DNA of 64,000 bases from Anodontia alba (Eukaryota > Mollusca > Bivalvia > Lucinida > Lucinidae), in NCBI GenBank assembly GCA_964016985.1, contig OZ024830.1, forward strand, positions 19,554,387 through 19,618,386, in the 5' to 3' direction. This document shows positions 22,056 through 32,514 of the stretch, one piece after another. Position numbers and translations under genes: made by a program. The notes below the pieces were generated by a model. It was not told the origin of the DNA, ran no database searches, and saw only the letters and a list, made by a program, of their open reading frames with translations. Numbering within the stretch: position 1 is the first letter of the stretch; each line of letters starts with the position of its first letter.

Positions 22056-22163
22056 CCCAGCAGGCACACAACGTCAAAATGATGTCGTATCAACGTCGAT
22101 GCGACGTGATCACGTCGCATCGACGTTGATACGACGTCATTTTAACGTTGTGTGCCCACTGGG
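22056..22163. mobile_element. Perfect ACGT-rich palindrome, family E
   Basis: 108 bp near-perfect palindrome from CCCAGCAGGCACACAACGTC to its complement GACGTTGTG-type right arm, ending CCCACTGGG. AT flanks both ends. The arms contain GTATCAACGTCGATGCGACG. A compact MITE without coding capacity. Confidence 0.85.
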
Positions 22164-22199
22164 ATTTGATTCCCTTAGCAGTAGTAGTGGATCACTTAC

Positions 22200-22610
22200 C
22201 GTAATAAGTTTTCCTTTTACTGTTGGCCGCTTTTCAGAAGTGGGAGCGGGGGGAGGGAGGCAGGGGGGTGCAAATTCGTTCCTTTTAGAGTGGACCTTTT
22301 GTCAGTGGGGATCAAATTCAGACCGCCGGCTATTCAGGGGAGTATTTTTTTTTTTTCCTTTTAAAGTGGACTCCTTTTCAGCAACATTCTTTCCTTATAG
22401 AATGGATCCCTATTCGGGGGCGGGGCGGAGGGGAAGCATTTTTTTTTCCTTTAAGAGTGACCATTTTTTCTTTGGAGTAAATTCTTTCATTGTAAACTGA
22501 GCCCATTTTCAGAAGGTGGAGCGTGTGTGTGTGTGGGTGGGGGGGGGGGGGGGGTGGGGGTGCAAATTCTTTCGTTTTAGAGTGGATCCCCTTTCAAAAG
22601 GGACTTGTGC
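22200..22610. repeat. Tandem family J fragments and G-rich tract
   Basis: Repeated CCTTTTAGAGTGGA, CCTTTTCAG and GTGCAAATTC phrases in four or five degenerate units. A G-rich run lies at 22522-22560. Confidence 0.6.
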
Positions 22611-23332
22611 CAGAAAGCAAACAGGAAATCACAATTGTTGCCTCGCTTGTAAAAGTGTCAGGAAAACTACCTAAAGGAAACAGTCTCTTTACATACCTAA
22701 CTTGCTGAATTTAACGGCAGCAGGTAAGATTTTAAAGTATTTCCCTATTGTTTGCTGAAAACAAGTAGGTGCGTTTCGAGTAATTGTGTGTGGGGAAAGT
22801 TAGGGAATTGGATAAGGGGAAATCACTATTATGGCGTTGAGGACGTTAACGTTCAAAATTAAACGGACACGGAGTTACAAACTTTGTTTGAAGACCGTCA
22901 TTCAGATATCTTTTGTTAGGTTTTCTGGCAATTGCCGCAAAGGAAGGCAACTTTTGTGAGTTCCTGTTTGCTTCACTGCAACCCAAGCCCTTCTGAAAAG
23001 GAGTCTACTCTGAAAGGGAAGACTTTTTTCCCGAGTGAGCAGCAAAACCAACCACTGACCAGGGTCTGCACTGTTGACACCAGTTACAAGAAATGTTTTA
23101 CTGTTATCATTTAGTAGCTAGTCTAATATTTATATTTTCGTCACCACCCCTCTTTTTTTCTTTACTCTATTGGTAAGAAAATAGTAGGACTGTAAATGAA
23201 TTTTTGGCCTTAACTTAAAGTTCATGGTTCAATGACGTTGATAAGTTTTTCTTTAACAGTAAGTTCTGTAAGTCTTCAGCCTATACTAGCGACAGCCTAT
23301 ACTACTCCTAGCAGACCAAAACAGATATCTGT

Positions 23333-23400
23333 GCAAACAGTGTAGATCCTGATGAGACGGCGCGTAACGAGCCGTCTCATCAGGATCTACACTGTTTGCC
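23333..23400. repeat. Family B hairpin, near-perfect copy
   Basis: GCAAACAGTGTAGATCCTGA and TGAGACGG pair fully with CCGTCTCATCAGGATCTACA and CTGTTTGC around the loop CGCGTAACGA. Confidence 0.85.
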
Positions 23401-24190
23401 ACGCTGTTTTCGATTTCAAACTGGAACCCCCATATGCAACAGTGGACAAGCCCAAATTCTGAGATGGAAGAGACGACTTAAGACTCAGAGATGAAAAGGT
23501 TAAGATCTTGACCACACTGAGTTGCAGCTGGAGATGAGCAGTTGAAGCCAGTCATCAATATGAATGTTGCATATATATGTCATGACTACTTATAAAACTA
23601 GGCTGGTCAGTTTCTCATTTATGAGAAAAAAATGTGTAATAAAAGTTACTCAGTGTGGTTTTGGTGTGTTGATCACAGTTGTATGAAAGATTCATGAGTA
23701 GTATCTTACAAACAGTCTGGTTAATAAAATGTAAAACTATTAAGTAATCCGTTTTAGAAATGATTTCTTCACGTGGCATGCTTCAACACCTGCCACCAAC
23801 TCGTTTAATTTATTTCTTTATGTCCGTTTGTCATTCGAAGAAAGGACAGAGTAAATATGATGTTTTTCAAAATTTAAAAAAAAATAAAGTCATAATATTC
23901 ACGTACAATACCAAACATCTTAACTTACTAGATGCACATCATAATTTATGCGTCACGCACGAAAAATGTTCTTATGCTATTTGCGGCCAACGTAGGCCCT
24001 GATCAGCCTGCGCATTCGCGCAGGCTGATCTGGGTCTTCGTTGTCCGCTTACACATCAATGAATACAGTGGTATATGTCGACCAACAGAGAACGTGCAGA
24101 TCATCTGGGCCCTTGCTGTTCGCATGTGGCATAAGGGCCTTTTTCGAATGTTGTACAATGTATCCTTGATACGGCTTTTGTTGGGATATT
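23400..24190. other. Non-coding stretch without recognised genes
   Basis: AT-rich intergenic sequence with a short hairpin of the GATCAGCCTGCGCA type at 24000-24030 (arms CTGATCAGCCTGCGC and GCGCAGGCTGATCTG). No exon was convincing. Confidence 0.5.
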
Positions 24191-24242
24191 TGTGTGTGTG
24201 TGTATGTATGTATGTATGTATGTATGTATGTATGTATGTATC
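24190..24242. repeat. (TG)n(TGTA)n microsatellite
   Basis: TG repeat followed by about nine TGTA units. Confidence 0.95.
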
Positions 24243-24779
24243 ACCCGCTCGCGAGGATTACGTGCAGGTGCACTTTAGTGCAATGAAATAAAAGATGACG
24301 GTTAAATGTTTAAAGTCAGAAACAATCTGACAGTGAGAGGTTAAAACAACGCGCTGGTATTTATGGCATGATTTGATCGACTGACCAAGCACATTACCCG
24401 TTTGAAAGAGCCAAAAGTGGACAGAAGGCCAATTGCAATATTTTGCTGGCAGCCAACCCCGCCTCGCACGATTGCGAGGCGGGGATGGCGGGTAGGGGGA
24501 TGTGTAGAATGAGTATTTATTAAAATCAAATCTTGTGTGGATCTGGCGAAAGCAGATGTCTTGGGAGTGGGATTTTAGGATTTTCATGGGGTTCGCAACG
24601 TATGGCGGTAGATCAATGGCAACTAGACAGATTTATTTATGCGAGCATACTAAGATCCAGACTAATATACTGATGAAAAAAAAAAGTTTAGCATGGTCCC
24701 CTATTTTTTGGCTTTGTATAACAATGGGGAATAAAAACAACAACAACATTCATACAAAATAAAAGTTTATTCATTTGCA

Positions 24780-25550
24780 ATAAATCTGCAAAATTTCATT
24801 AAAATTGAATGCAGTCCTTGCAATCGATTTCAGTACCTGTTGTGCCCTCTCCTCGATCCAATGGCCGCCTAACACCGTTTTTTGCATGCTGCCAATCAGC
24901 TTTCTCACTTCTGCCATTGTGATGTTACCCCATTCCTCATGCAGTTCGTTGTTGATGTCGCCACGTTGACGCATCTTCACGCCCAGTTTGTCCTACAAGT
25001 GCTCTTTAGGGGACAGATCTGGTGATCTTGATGGCCAATCAAGCACCTGGACGTTGTTTGCCTTAAACCGTCTTTAGTGTGGTTCGCAGTATCAGGTCCT
25101 GCATTGTCATGCTGTAGTAGCGTTGCATGACGTTGGCACAGAAATACAACGATTATTGGCTCCACCACTTCTTCGCAGTATCGTACCGACGTGAGCGTAC
25201 CAGCAATCGTAACGAGATCTTTCTTCTCTCTGTGACAAATTTCTCCCCAGACCCTGACATTTCCACCGCCAAATCTGTCTACTTCATTGACGTTTGCCTG
25301 ATCGAAACATTCCCTCTGGTCGTCACATCCGAAGTCTACCATTAGCAAAATTAAGGTTAAACCGTGATTCGTCGGTAAACAAGACTTTGTTCCACTGCCT
25401 CCTCACCCAACGCTGGTGTGCCGTCGCCCAGTTGACGCAGTCTAAACGATGACGGCGCGTCAGTGGTATGCCAACGTAAGGCTTTCTTGCTTCAAGACGT
25501 GCTAGCTCGGACCTAATAATACCCGGACTTGTCAGTAACGGAATTGCCAA
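24780..25550 (-). pseudogene. Tc1/mariner transposase relic
   Basis: Minus-strand pieces in at least two frames match the C-terminal two thirds of a Tc1-type transposase. These include PYVGIPLTRRHR and VLFTDESRFNL (an Asp of the catalytic triad), then NEVDRFGGGNVRVWG, LTSVRYCEEVVEPII and LLQHDNAGP (the next Asp). The last catalytic residue is Glu in SPKEHL at about 25002-25004, but the following Trp codon is a TAG stop at 24993-24995. The tail has RQRGDINN and HEEWGNITMAEVRKLIGSM. The N-terminal DNA-binding region is missing. Inactive. No terminal repeats of its own were found. Confidence 0.88.
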
Positions 25551-25930
25551 GATATGTTGTCTTGGCTTGATTTTAGCGCTATTTCACAGCACTATGGTCA
25601 TTAAAAACGATTTTGGATAAAAATGAAGTTTTAATAAATTGTTTTGAATAGGTTTGGTTGAAAATTGTTAAGTCACACTTGATTATACCATCATTTTTGG
25701 TGAATTTCTGATGATTTTCTGCTAAAAGTGCTGAGAATAGCTAAAATGGGTACCCAGGTTTTTTGTTGATGTTTACAAATACTGTTTGATTTTCCTTAAA
25801 TATAATGCTGCACTTTTAAATGTAAAATATTGAACTATTGCTTTTTGAAGACAAATCTCAGATATATGGAGAAATAATTGAAATATGAGCATTTAAAATC
25901 ATGAAAACTCAGCCAAGACAACATATTTAC
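25549..25930. mobile_element. Possible short element bounded by AGCCAAGACAACATAT repeats
   Basis: ATATGTTGTCTTGGCT at the left and AGCCAAGACAACATAT at the right are exact inverted repeats about 350 bp apart. The left copy abuts the Tc1 relic. The interior is AT-rich and non-coding. It could be a MITE interrupting the transposase, but no target duplication was recognised. Confidence 0.5.
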
Positions 25931-27189
25931 CTGTATCATAGTTACTAGTCCGGTGTATATTGAGTCCAAGGTGCTAGCAAGCACGTAATCTGATCGCATA
26001 TTCTTGTGCCCGCCCCCTCCGTCCCCCCCCCTCCCCCCATCCCACATTTTGTAGCCGTACAGTGAGCTGTATACTGGTCAGGAATCGGTTTGGTCTAGAT
26101 GACGTAACAATATACAAATCTTCAGCAGGCGTGGTTTTTCGTGGCCTGCTAGAGCTTGGTCGATTCGCGACGGATCCTGTCTTTCCATATCTACTCTTGA
26201 GGCGCGGTTGTCTCCTTTACACTAAAACTCCCAGCAACGTGTCAAATAGCCATTCCCGCGGTTCCCAGATGGCATGCTAACGTTGGGCCAACGCTGAATA
26301 ATGGTTGTCCATTTCGTTGGCCCAACGTAGACGTTCAACGTTGGCCCAACGTAAGTCTGCTCGTTGGGCCATCGTTGGGCCAATGTGTAGGCATTACGTT
26401 GAGCCAACGTATGTCAATGTTAATTACAATGTTGGGCCAACGCTAGCCCTGCACAATTTTAACGTTGGACAAACGTAGATATCATGTATGATGCCAACCA
26501 TTTTTTTGCCAGTGAAAAGGGGTTGTTCTGCTAGCAAATCAACATGAAGAGTGTAATCATAGTATATGTTCGTTTCTAATTTAGGCAACGATAATGAACT
26601 GCATGAGGCGGATATGAAATCCCTCATCACTGTGCATTGTGATCTGAGTCTTTGCTGGGTGCACATGTGACATTGTAGGTTTTGCTGTGCTCTGTTTCAC
26701 TTGTGATTTTGACTTCCTTGCAGCGCAGTACTATATTTTTATGTGCTCTGGCTCATTTGTGATTTTGACATTCTTACAGCACAGTACTATATTTTATGAA
26801 TGTAAAACAGTATTTCACTGAAAAGTATAATATTTGTTTTTAAAATCGACATAGCTTTTTTTCTCTCCTGAGTCCTCTAGGAGGAGTCTGATCAGGGTCT
26901 ACACTATTTTCCGTGCGCGTGTTTTGGACCGATTATTCTAGTAAAACAATGTTTGAGCTGTAAGAATGTCAAAATCACAAATGGGCCAGAGCACAGCAAA
27001 ACCTACAATGTCACATGAGCATCCAACAAAAACTCAGATCAGCTTGCACAACTGCACAGTCTGAGAAGAGGCTTTCATATCCGCCGCATGCAGTTCATTA
27101 TTTTTGCCTAAATTAGAAACGAATATATAATATAATATAACTATACTTACATGTTTATCTTGAGACCTTTATTGGTGCATTTAATTAGA

Positions 27190-27481
27190 TTGATTGATTG
27201 TGTTGGGGTTTAACGACACGTCAACCCTTGAGGGTCATTTTGTGTCGTCTCCCAGAGAAAGGGAGAAAAGAGATAGAAGAGAGAGTAGAGGAGATGAAAG
27301 AGAGGGACAGGGAAGAAAGAGGAACAGGAAAGAAAGTAGAGAAACAGAAGAAATAAAAACATTCCCCCTCTTCCCTTACCCACTACAAGGATAGCAGGCC
27401 TTGCCCAACTGTAAGCCAATATCAGTTGGACGCCCCAGTGATGTAAGATACACAGCACCTTCGCACCACCCGACCACCCCA
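27190..27481 (-). mobile_element. CAAT-tailed short retroposon S3, copy 1
   Basis: Minus-strand element ending GTTAAACCCCAACACAATC plus (AATC)n, with CGTCCAACTGATATTGGC near its head and a pyrimidine-rich middle. It is flanked by the 12 bp direct repeat CATTTAATTAGA at 27178-27189 and 27482-27493, a target-site duplication expected from LINE-mediated insertion. The head is not a clear tRNA. Confidence 0.85.
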
Positions 27482-27613
27482 CATTTAATTAGAATCAGAA
27501 CTCAAATGGTATAAAAGCTAGCTTTATGAGTAGTCTAAAGTGTTATATATATAAAAGCTAATTAAATTGGTATCTTGTATTAAGTGACCTGCAGTTTGTT
27601 TCATAAAAGATAT

Positions 27614-27614
<1 letters not shown>

Positions 27615-27708
<94 letters not shown>
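27615..27708. repeat. (TA)n microsatellite
   Basis: About 90 bp of uninterrupted TA. Confidence 0.97.
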
Positions 27709-27709
<1 letters not shown>

Positions 27710-28502
27710 TATCCTTTTCTCCAACGGATATAATAAATCCAGTAATATATGAGCACACTCATATAAGATCCTCTATGCATTTCTATTATTCGGGGTATGT
27801 TGGGCCAACGCTGGCACAACGTTGATCCAACGTTTAACTATTTGGATTTACAGCCTTAGTTATTGATCCACACTACCAACTTAATCTGGATTTAAAACCC
27901 GGAAATCAAAATTATGCATACCGGTTGATATTGTCACTTTAGCAGAATCAGCAATAAAGAAATTGCTGATGTTGGCCCAACATTGGCCCAACATTATAAA
28001 AAGGAGTGCATAATTTGCATATTTTGGTAACGTTGGGCCAGTCTTACACCACATATCAAATAAAACTGTTTATTTCCAGTATTTTGCATAACGTTGGCCC
28101 CCTATTGTGCCAAGGACGTAAATAATAAGTAATTTTATACGTCTTTGATTGTGCCAACTATGACATTATGTTACTGACTGCTTCAAAAGAATTCATCAGA
28201 TTGATATCACGGTTGGCCCAATATTGGGCCAGCATTGGAGAGTCAGCGGATAACCATCAGTCAACGATACAACTCAATGCCAACGTTGGGCCAACGTTGT
28301 CATGCTATCTGGGTTAGCATTCCAATCGCACGCTGACGTTGCTCTGACGTAAGGCCAGGCCGGCGCCTTATAACGCGTTTCTGCAGATTTTACAGCGGAT
28401 TTCTTCAAGTGTTGATGAATTGTTTGACCTTGGAAAGGTATGCCTAGGTTTTATACACTTATTGTGCACGAGGTGAGAGAAAAAAAACACACACAAAAAA
28501 AA

Positions 28503-28507
<5 letters not shown>

Positions 28508-28538
<31 letters not shown>

Positions 28539-28551
28539 AACAAAAAAAAAA
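28508..28551. repeat. Poly(A) tract
   Basis: Nearly pure A run of about 43 bp with rare C. Confidence 0.95.
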
Positions 28552-28999
28552 CGCTTTTCACGCAGCCACGTACATTGCTACAAACCTCCCAAGCCTGAAA
28601 CAGAACTGTGGGCGTGTTTGCTCGCCTAAACTACTCATCGTGAATGACAGTGATATCTGGTTTTTATTTAATATTCATTCATAAGGTAGTGCTAAACTTT
28701 TTTGATCGGTGTAATATACCAAATATGAAGAGTCGTACAACTAATTATTTGGAGTGCAGGAAAAATTCTTCTCTGCAACACTTGTGCTTGAGTAGATTTA
28801 TTACTGGCTACTTGCATTCATAGGGGGCCGGCACGTATGGGGTTATTTTTACCCAAAATGACCAAAAAGTGGAGACAGGCTTGATATATACTGTACCCCA
28901 CAATGCTTGCATTGTGTGCCGTGAAAATGGTCGCTAGTTGATCGATGGCTTTTTACGTAATCCGATCTTAGTCTCTAAAACGCTGTGACTGCCAATGAT

Positions 29000-29124
29000 A
29001 TGGCGGTTCTTTGGTGTAAAGTTCAGCTTGAACGATTTGATGAAAAATTTAAGGCGCGAAAAATTCAGATTGGAACGTGGTACATTAAAATCAACAAAAA
29101 ATCTAGTAAATATTCAATTGGGAG
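29000..29124 (+). other. Candidate coding exon with start codon (tentative)
   Basis: ATGGCG at 29000 opens a 42-codon frame (MAVLWCKVQLERFDEKF at the N terminus) that ends at a possible donor, GGGAG before GTGAAA. An in-frame TAA lies just upstream at 28976, so this would be the first Met. Two phase-compatible continuations exist (29547-29611 then 29821-29948, or 30946-31097), and neither is clearly right. A second open frame overlaps it, which lowers confidence. Confidence 0.3.
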
Positions 29125-30225
29125 GTGAAAAATCGAAGGTAACCAAGCCTCAAAAGGTATTGGGGTTGGTAATTGCTTGAGGATATTGGAGGACACAGGG
29201 GCTAGTAGGCTTTTTGAGAGGAATAAAAAAGCCCGTTATACTAGCCCCAGTGTGGGCATACATTTCGCAGAATTTGGCCCATTTGGAAGGCAGTTCCCAT
29301 AAAATTCTAATTTTATAGAATTTTCCGACCATTTTACAACATTTTATGAAGAAATAAACATACATCAGACACTGTTGTGGTTTTCACAAGCTTCATTCGA
29401 AAAAAGAATACTATATCAAATTCTACGGTACCGGTGTATGTAGTTTAAGAAACCCTAGCTAAATAAAAATGAAACTGTCATGTCTTGTTTTATCTATTAG
29501 TTGTTCCTTAACCACTCTTAACATACATATGTTTATAAAACTATAGCTGTCCTGTCATTGTTTACATCATGCCAACTTTTACACCATGTTGCTCTGGTGG
29601 AGTTAACCATGGTACCGGTGTATTTGAAAAACTGTTTAAGTATGGGTAGCTGTTTGTTCAAAAGTGAAAAAAAACACACCAAAAAACAAAGTCATTGCAA
29701 ACATATTTTTGTACTCCTGTATGTGACATTAAATATCTTAGCTAACACAAAAGGAACTTTGAACATACTGAAATGATGAATAATGTATTACATTTGGTGT
29801 TTTCACTTGTTTTGTTTTAGACATTTTTGTGGAGGCAGTGTGGACACTTAAACACACTGTCCTGACACAATACCCTGACATTTATACAGAATTAGAGATG
29901 TCCATGGTTGATGTTCTGGACAAGTTTCATTTCTTCATTTGTGTTTAAAACTGAGTCAAATGCAATTGTCACATTCAAAACTATGAAGTCCAAAATTTTG
30001 ATCCTTTAAAATTGACACACGAACAGAAAACTCCTTAGCTGCCCTGTATACTTACAACCCTCTTTGTGTGGTTTCATATGCTTTATGCAGGTTACCCTGT
30101 CACACTGTAACTTTATTTTCCTTGTCTGGGGGTTCTGAAGGTATAAACAAAGGAGGGATACTTACAAACGGCCCATTCTGCCTTAAGCAGACATGTAAGT
30201 AGAACACACAGCAAAATGCTTTTTT

Positions 30226-30562
30226 ACCCCAGAAACCTGGCTGGCCTCGGTGGCTCAGCTGGATGCGCCATCCGACTGGAGACCAGAAGGTCGTGGGTTC
30301 AACCCCAGCCGAGGTCGGCAACATTCTTTTGTGGAGATTGATCATGAAATATTTTCTACGGTCATTCTCTCCCTTCCGCTGATTCAAGAAGGGCAGTTGT
30401 CAGTTTCTGGCGAAAGAATGTGCACAATACTGGTTAACCGCTTAGAGGACTTAAGCCTGCCCAGTAAACGTGTGGTTAGGTAAACTGACCGCGCTTGACA
30501 TGACCCCATTGGGTTGACTGGGCCTTAAAACCTCAACAAAACAAACAAAACCCCAGAAACCT
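30226..30562 (+). mobile_element. SINE family S1 with 13 bp target duplication
   Basis: Full-length tRNA-derived SINE at 30239-30549. Box A is TGGCTCAGCTGG and box B is GGGTTCAACCCC. The body has AGAAGGGCAGTTGTCAGTTT and the tail TTGACTGGGCCTTAAAACC plus (CAAA)n. Direct repeats ACCCCAGAAACCT at 30226-30238 and 30550-30562 are the target-site duplication. A frame starting MAQLDAPSDWRPEGRGFNP is an artefact of the tRNA-like head. Confidence 0.95.
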
Positions 30563-30786
30563 TTGTTGTCAGGGTTTCAAATATGTATAACACATTTCAT
30601 AAAACATTGGGAAGTATGCTTTTCATGATCACCAAAATTTTTATTTCACTCTGAACAAACACAGACGTGAAAAAATGAGCAGTTAAAAAAAAAAAAGTAA
30701 TGCCATTACATTTTGATGGTTATGGCTTCCCATACTTTAAGTTTTCCCAGAAATGTTGCCAAACAGGGTAATCATGTGACCTGTAG

Positions 30787-31027
30787 CCAATGAAAGCTCC
30801 ATCTATCGGACAAACTTTTGGCAGCAGAGAATGTAAAATATTGATTTAATTAAAACTAGGGTGACTTTCAAAAGACGGGATGGGGTTAGCGAGGAAAAAA
30901 ACTAGTTTGACAGATTTTATTCAAAATAAACAAATTTCTCACCAGTGCACTTGACATTTCCCCAAAACTTGGTGATACGATTCACAAACTTTCATTTTAC
31001 CCTAACGATTATGTAAACATCCGGAAG
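30787..31027 (+). promoter_or_regulatory. Candidate promoter of gene 1
   Basis: A CCAAT box lies at 30787-30791. CCGGAAG, an ETS-type site, lies at 31021-31027 directly before an AAGATGG start context. This arrangement is common at animal transcription starts. The link to gene 1 is inferred. Confidence 0.4.
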
Positions 31028-31097
31028 ATGGTGGAAATGATAAAAAAAAATATCATGCGGAAACTATTTGCACCAGAACCGTGGAACCACTGGTACC
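31028..31097 (+). CDS. Gene 1, probable first coding exon
   Basis: ATG at 31028 in the context GGAAGATGG opens a frame reading MVEMIKKNIMRKLFAPEPWN then HWY, ending with one leftover base at a strong donor (TACC before GTGAGTAGG). The leftover C plus the first two bases of the 44533 exon makes CAA (Gln), so the phases agree. The same frame is open upstream to 30911, and a fair acceptor (TTTCTCACCAG) at 30945 allows a longer 152 bp exon, so this could be internal. The promoter-like motifs just upstream favour a first exon. The next exon is 13.4 kb away, across many transposons. Family not recognised. Confidence 0.5.
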
Positions 31098-31932
31098 GTG
31101 AGTAGGCCTGTCACGAAATTTCATAAACGAAACGATTTCGTTTAACCGGGAATCTTTTACATAGCAGCTTACAAGGAAGAAAATTATGAAATAAACACAC
31201 AATCTTTAGCTGTAAGGCTGTATTTCCATCTGAGATAGGAATATTTCTGTTGTGGTTTCCAAAATCTTTTTATCCAAGGCTGTACAGCTATGTTCTATTC
31301 AAAGGCACTCCATTTTTACAGAACAAATATCCATTTATGTGTGTCACAATGTGTGTACTAATTGACAATTACTTTTGAGCACACCGCTAAATTTGTGTAT
31401 TGACAAAGCTGCTTTCTGATTGCTGCAAAATTTGAGGGGTCATCTCAAACATAACCATTGTGGACTGTGGATGCGTCAAAACGGCTGAATGCGTGTAGTG
31501 TTTGTGTTCGGCTTTTGCACAATTTTGGGTTTTCCATCATTGACTACAGTCTTTACAGACTTACGTACATAGTCCCGGTGCTGCCTCCCGAGTATAACAC
31601 TTCAACTTTACACGTTACATTTGACCTTCTTCTTGCCATCGGGGGTGGAGATAACAGAAAAATATTGCCAAACTGGCGATCTCAGGTTTTTATTAGAGGC
31701 AGCTATTATGAGAGAGAAAGAAAAAAGGAAGTGACGAATGAATGAGGTAAGATTTTATTGATGATGTCATTACTGATCATGTGTCAATCGTGCTTCGTGT
31801 AAACGAACTGTCATTTTCGTAACCGTTTTCTACACAAACACTACACTCTTCCGGGTACACGTTTACACGTGATAGCCCTAACCATGAGAAGGGAGTATAT
31901 TGGGGGAACTCCAAAGTGTTGTTTAAGAAACT

Positions 31933-32260
31933 CACAGAATTTTAGCCAGCCTCGGTGTCTCAGTTGGATGCGCCGTCCGACTGGAGACAGGAGGTCGCGG
32001 GTTCAACCCTCGCAAGGTCGGCAACATTCTTTCGTGGAGATTGATCATGAAATATTTTCTACGGTCATTCTCTCCCTTCCACTAATTCAAGAAGGGCAGT
32101 TGTCAGTTTCTGGCGAAAGAATGTGCACAATACTGGTTAACCGCTTAGAGAACTAATCCTGCCCAGTAAACGTGTGGTTAGGTAAACTGACCACGCTCGA
32201 CATGACCCCATTGGGTTGACTGGGCTGTAAAACCTCAACACAAACAAACACAGAATTTTA
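31933..32260 (+). mobile_element. SINE family S1 with 12 bp target duplication
   Basis: SINE body 31945-32248 between direct repeats CACAGAATTTTA at 31933-31944 and 32249-32260. Box A is slightly altered (TGTCTCAGTTGG) and box B is GGGTTCAACCC. Same tail as the copy at 30239. Confidence 0.95.
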
Positions 32261-32514
32261 TCTAATCTCCCTTAAAATTTTGCCTTATCTCACAGATTTT
32301 AGTCCACAGCTTATGGCATGTATGTGTGGGACAAGGACGACTATAGGTGACAGTATGTGGATTTGTGCATATATGGGTGTGATTTTGCCATATTTTGTCT
32401 CAAAACAAACTATCCTGGAGTCATAGGTTTTGACGCACTCAATTATTGATTTAGAATCAGAATTTAGCAGGTTGTTCATTTTTCCAGTACACTGTATCTT
32501 TTCATTATGCAAGA

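Larger units (their letters stand above)
26264..28313. mobile_element. Family G element of GTTGGGCCAACG repeats
   Basis: Terminal inverted repeats CCCAGATGGCATGCTAACGT and the complement of AACGTTGTCATGCTATCTGGG, flanked by TT on both sides. The interior has a dozen or more palindromic ACGTTGGGCCAACG-like units at 26281-26470 and 27795-28300. The middle has been invaded by a CAAT-tailed retroposon (27190-27481), a (TA)n array and other repeats. Non-coding. Confidence 0.75.

Noticed and set aside
29150..29365. 71-codon minus-strand frame
   Set aside because: It crosses a hairpin (GGGGCTAGTA and TACTAGCCCC arms) and has no splice or start support.
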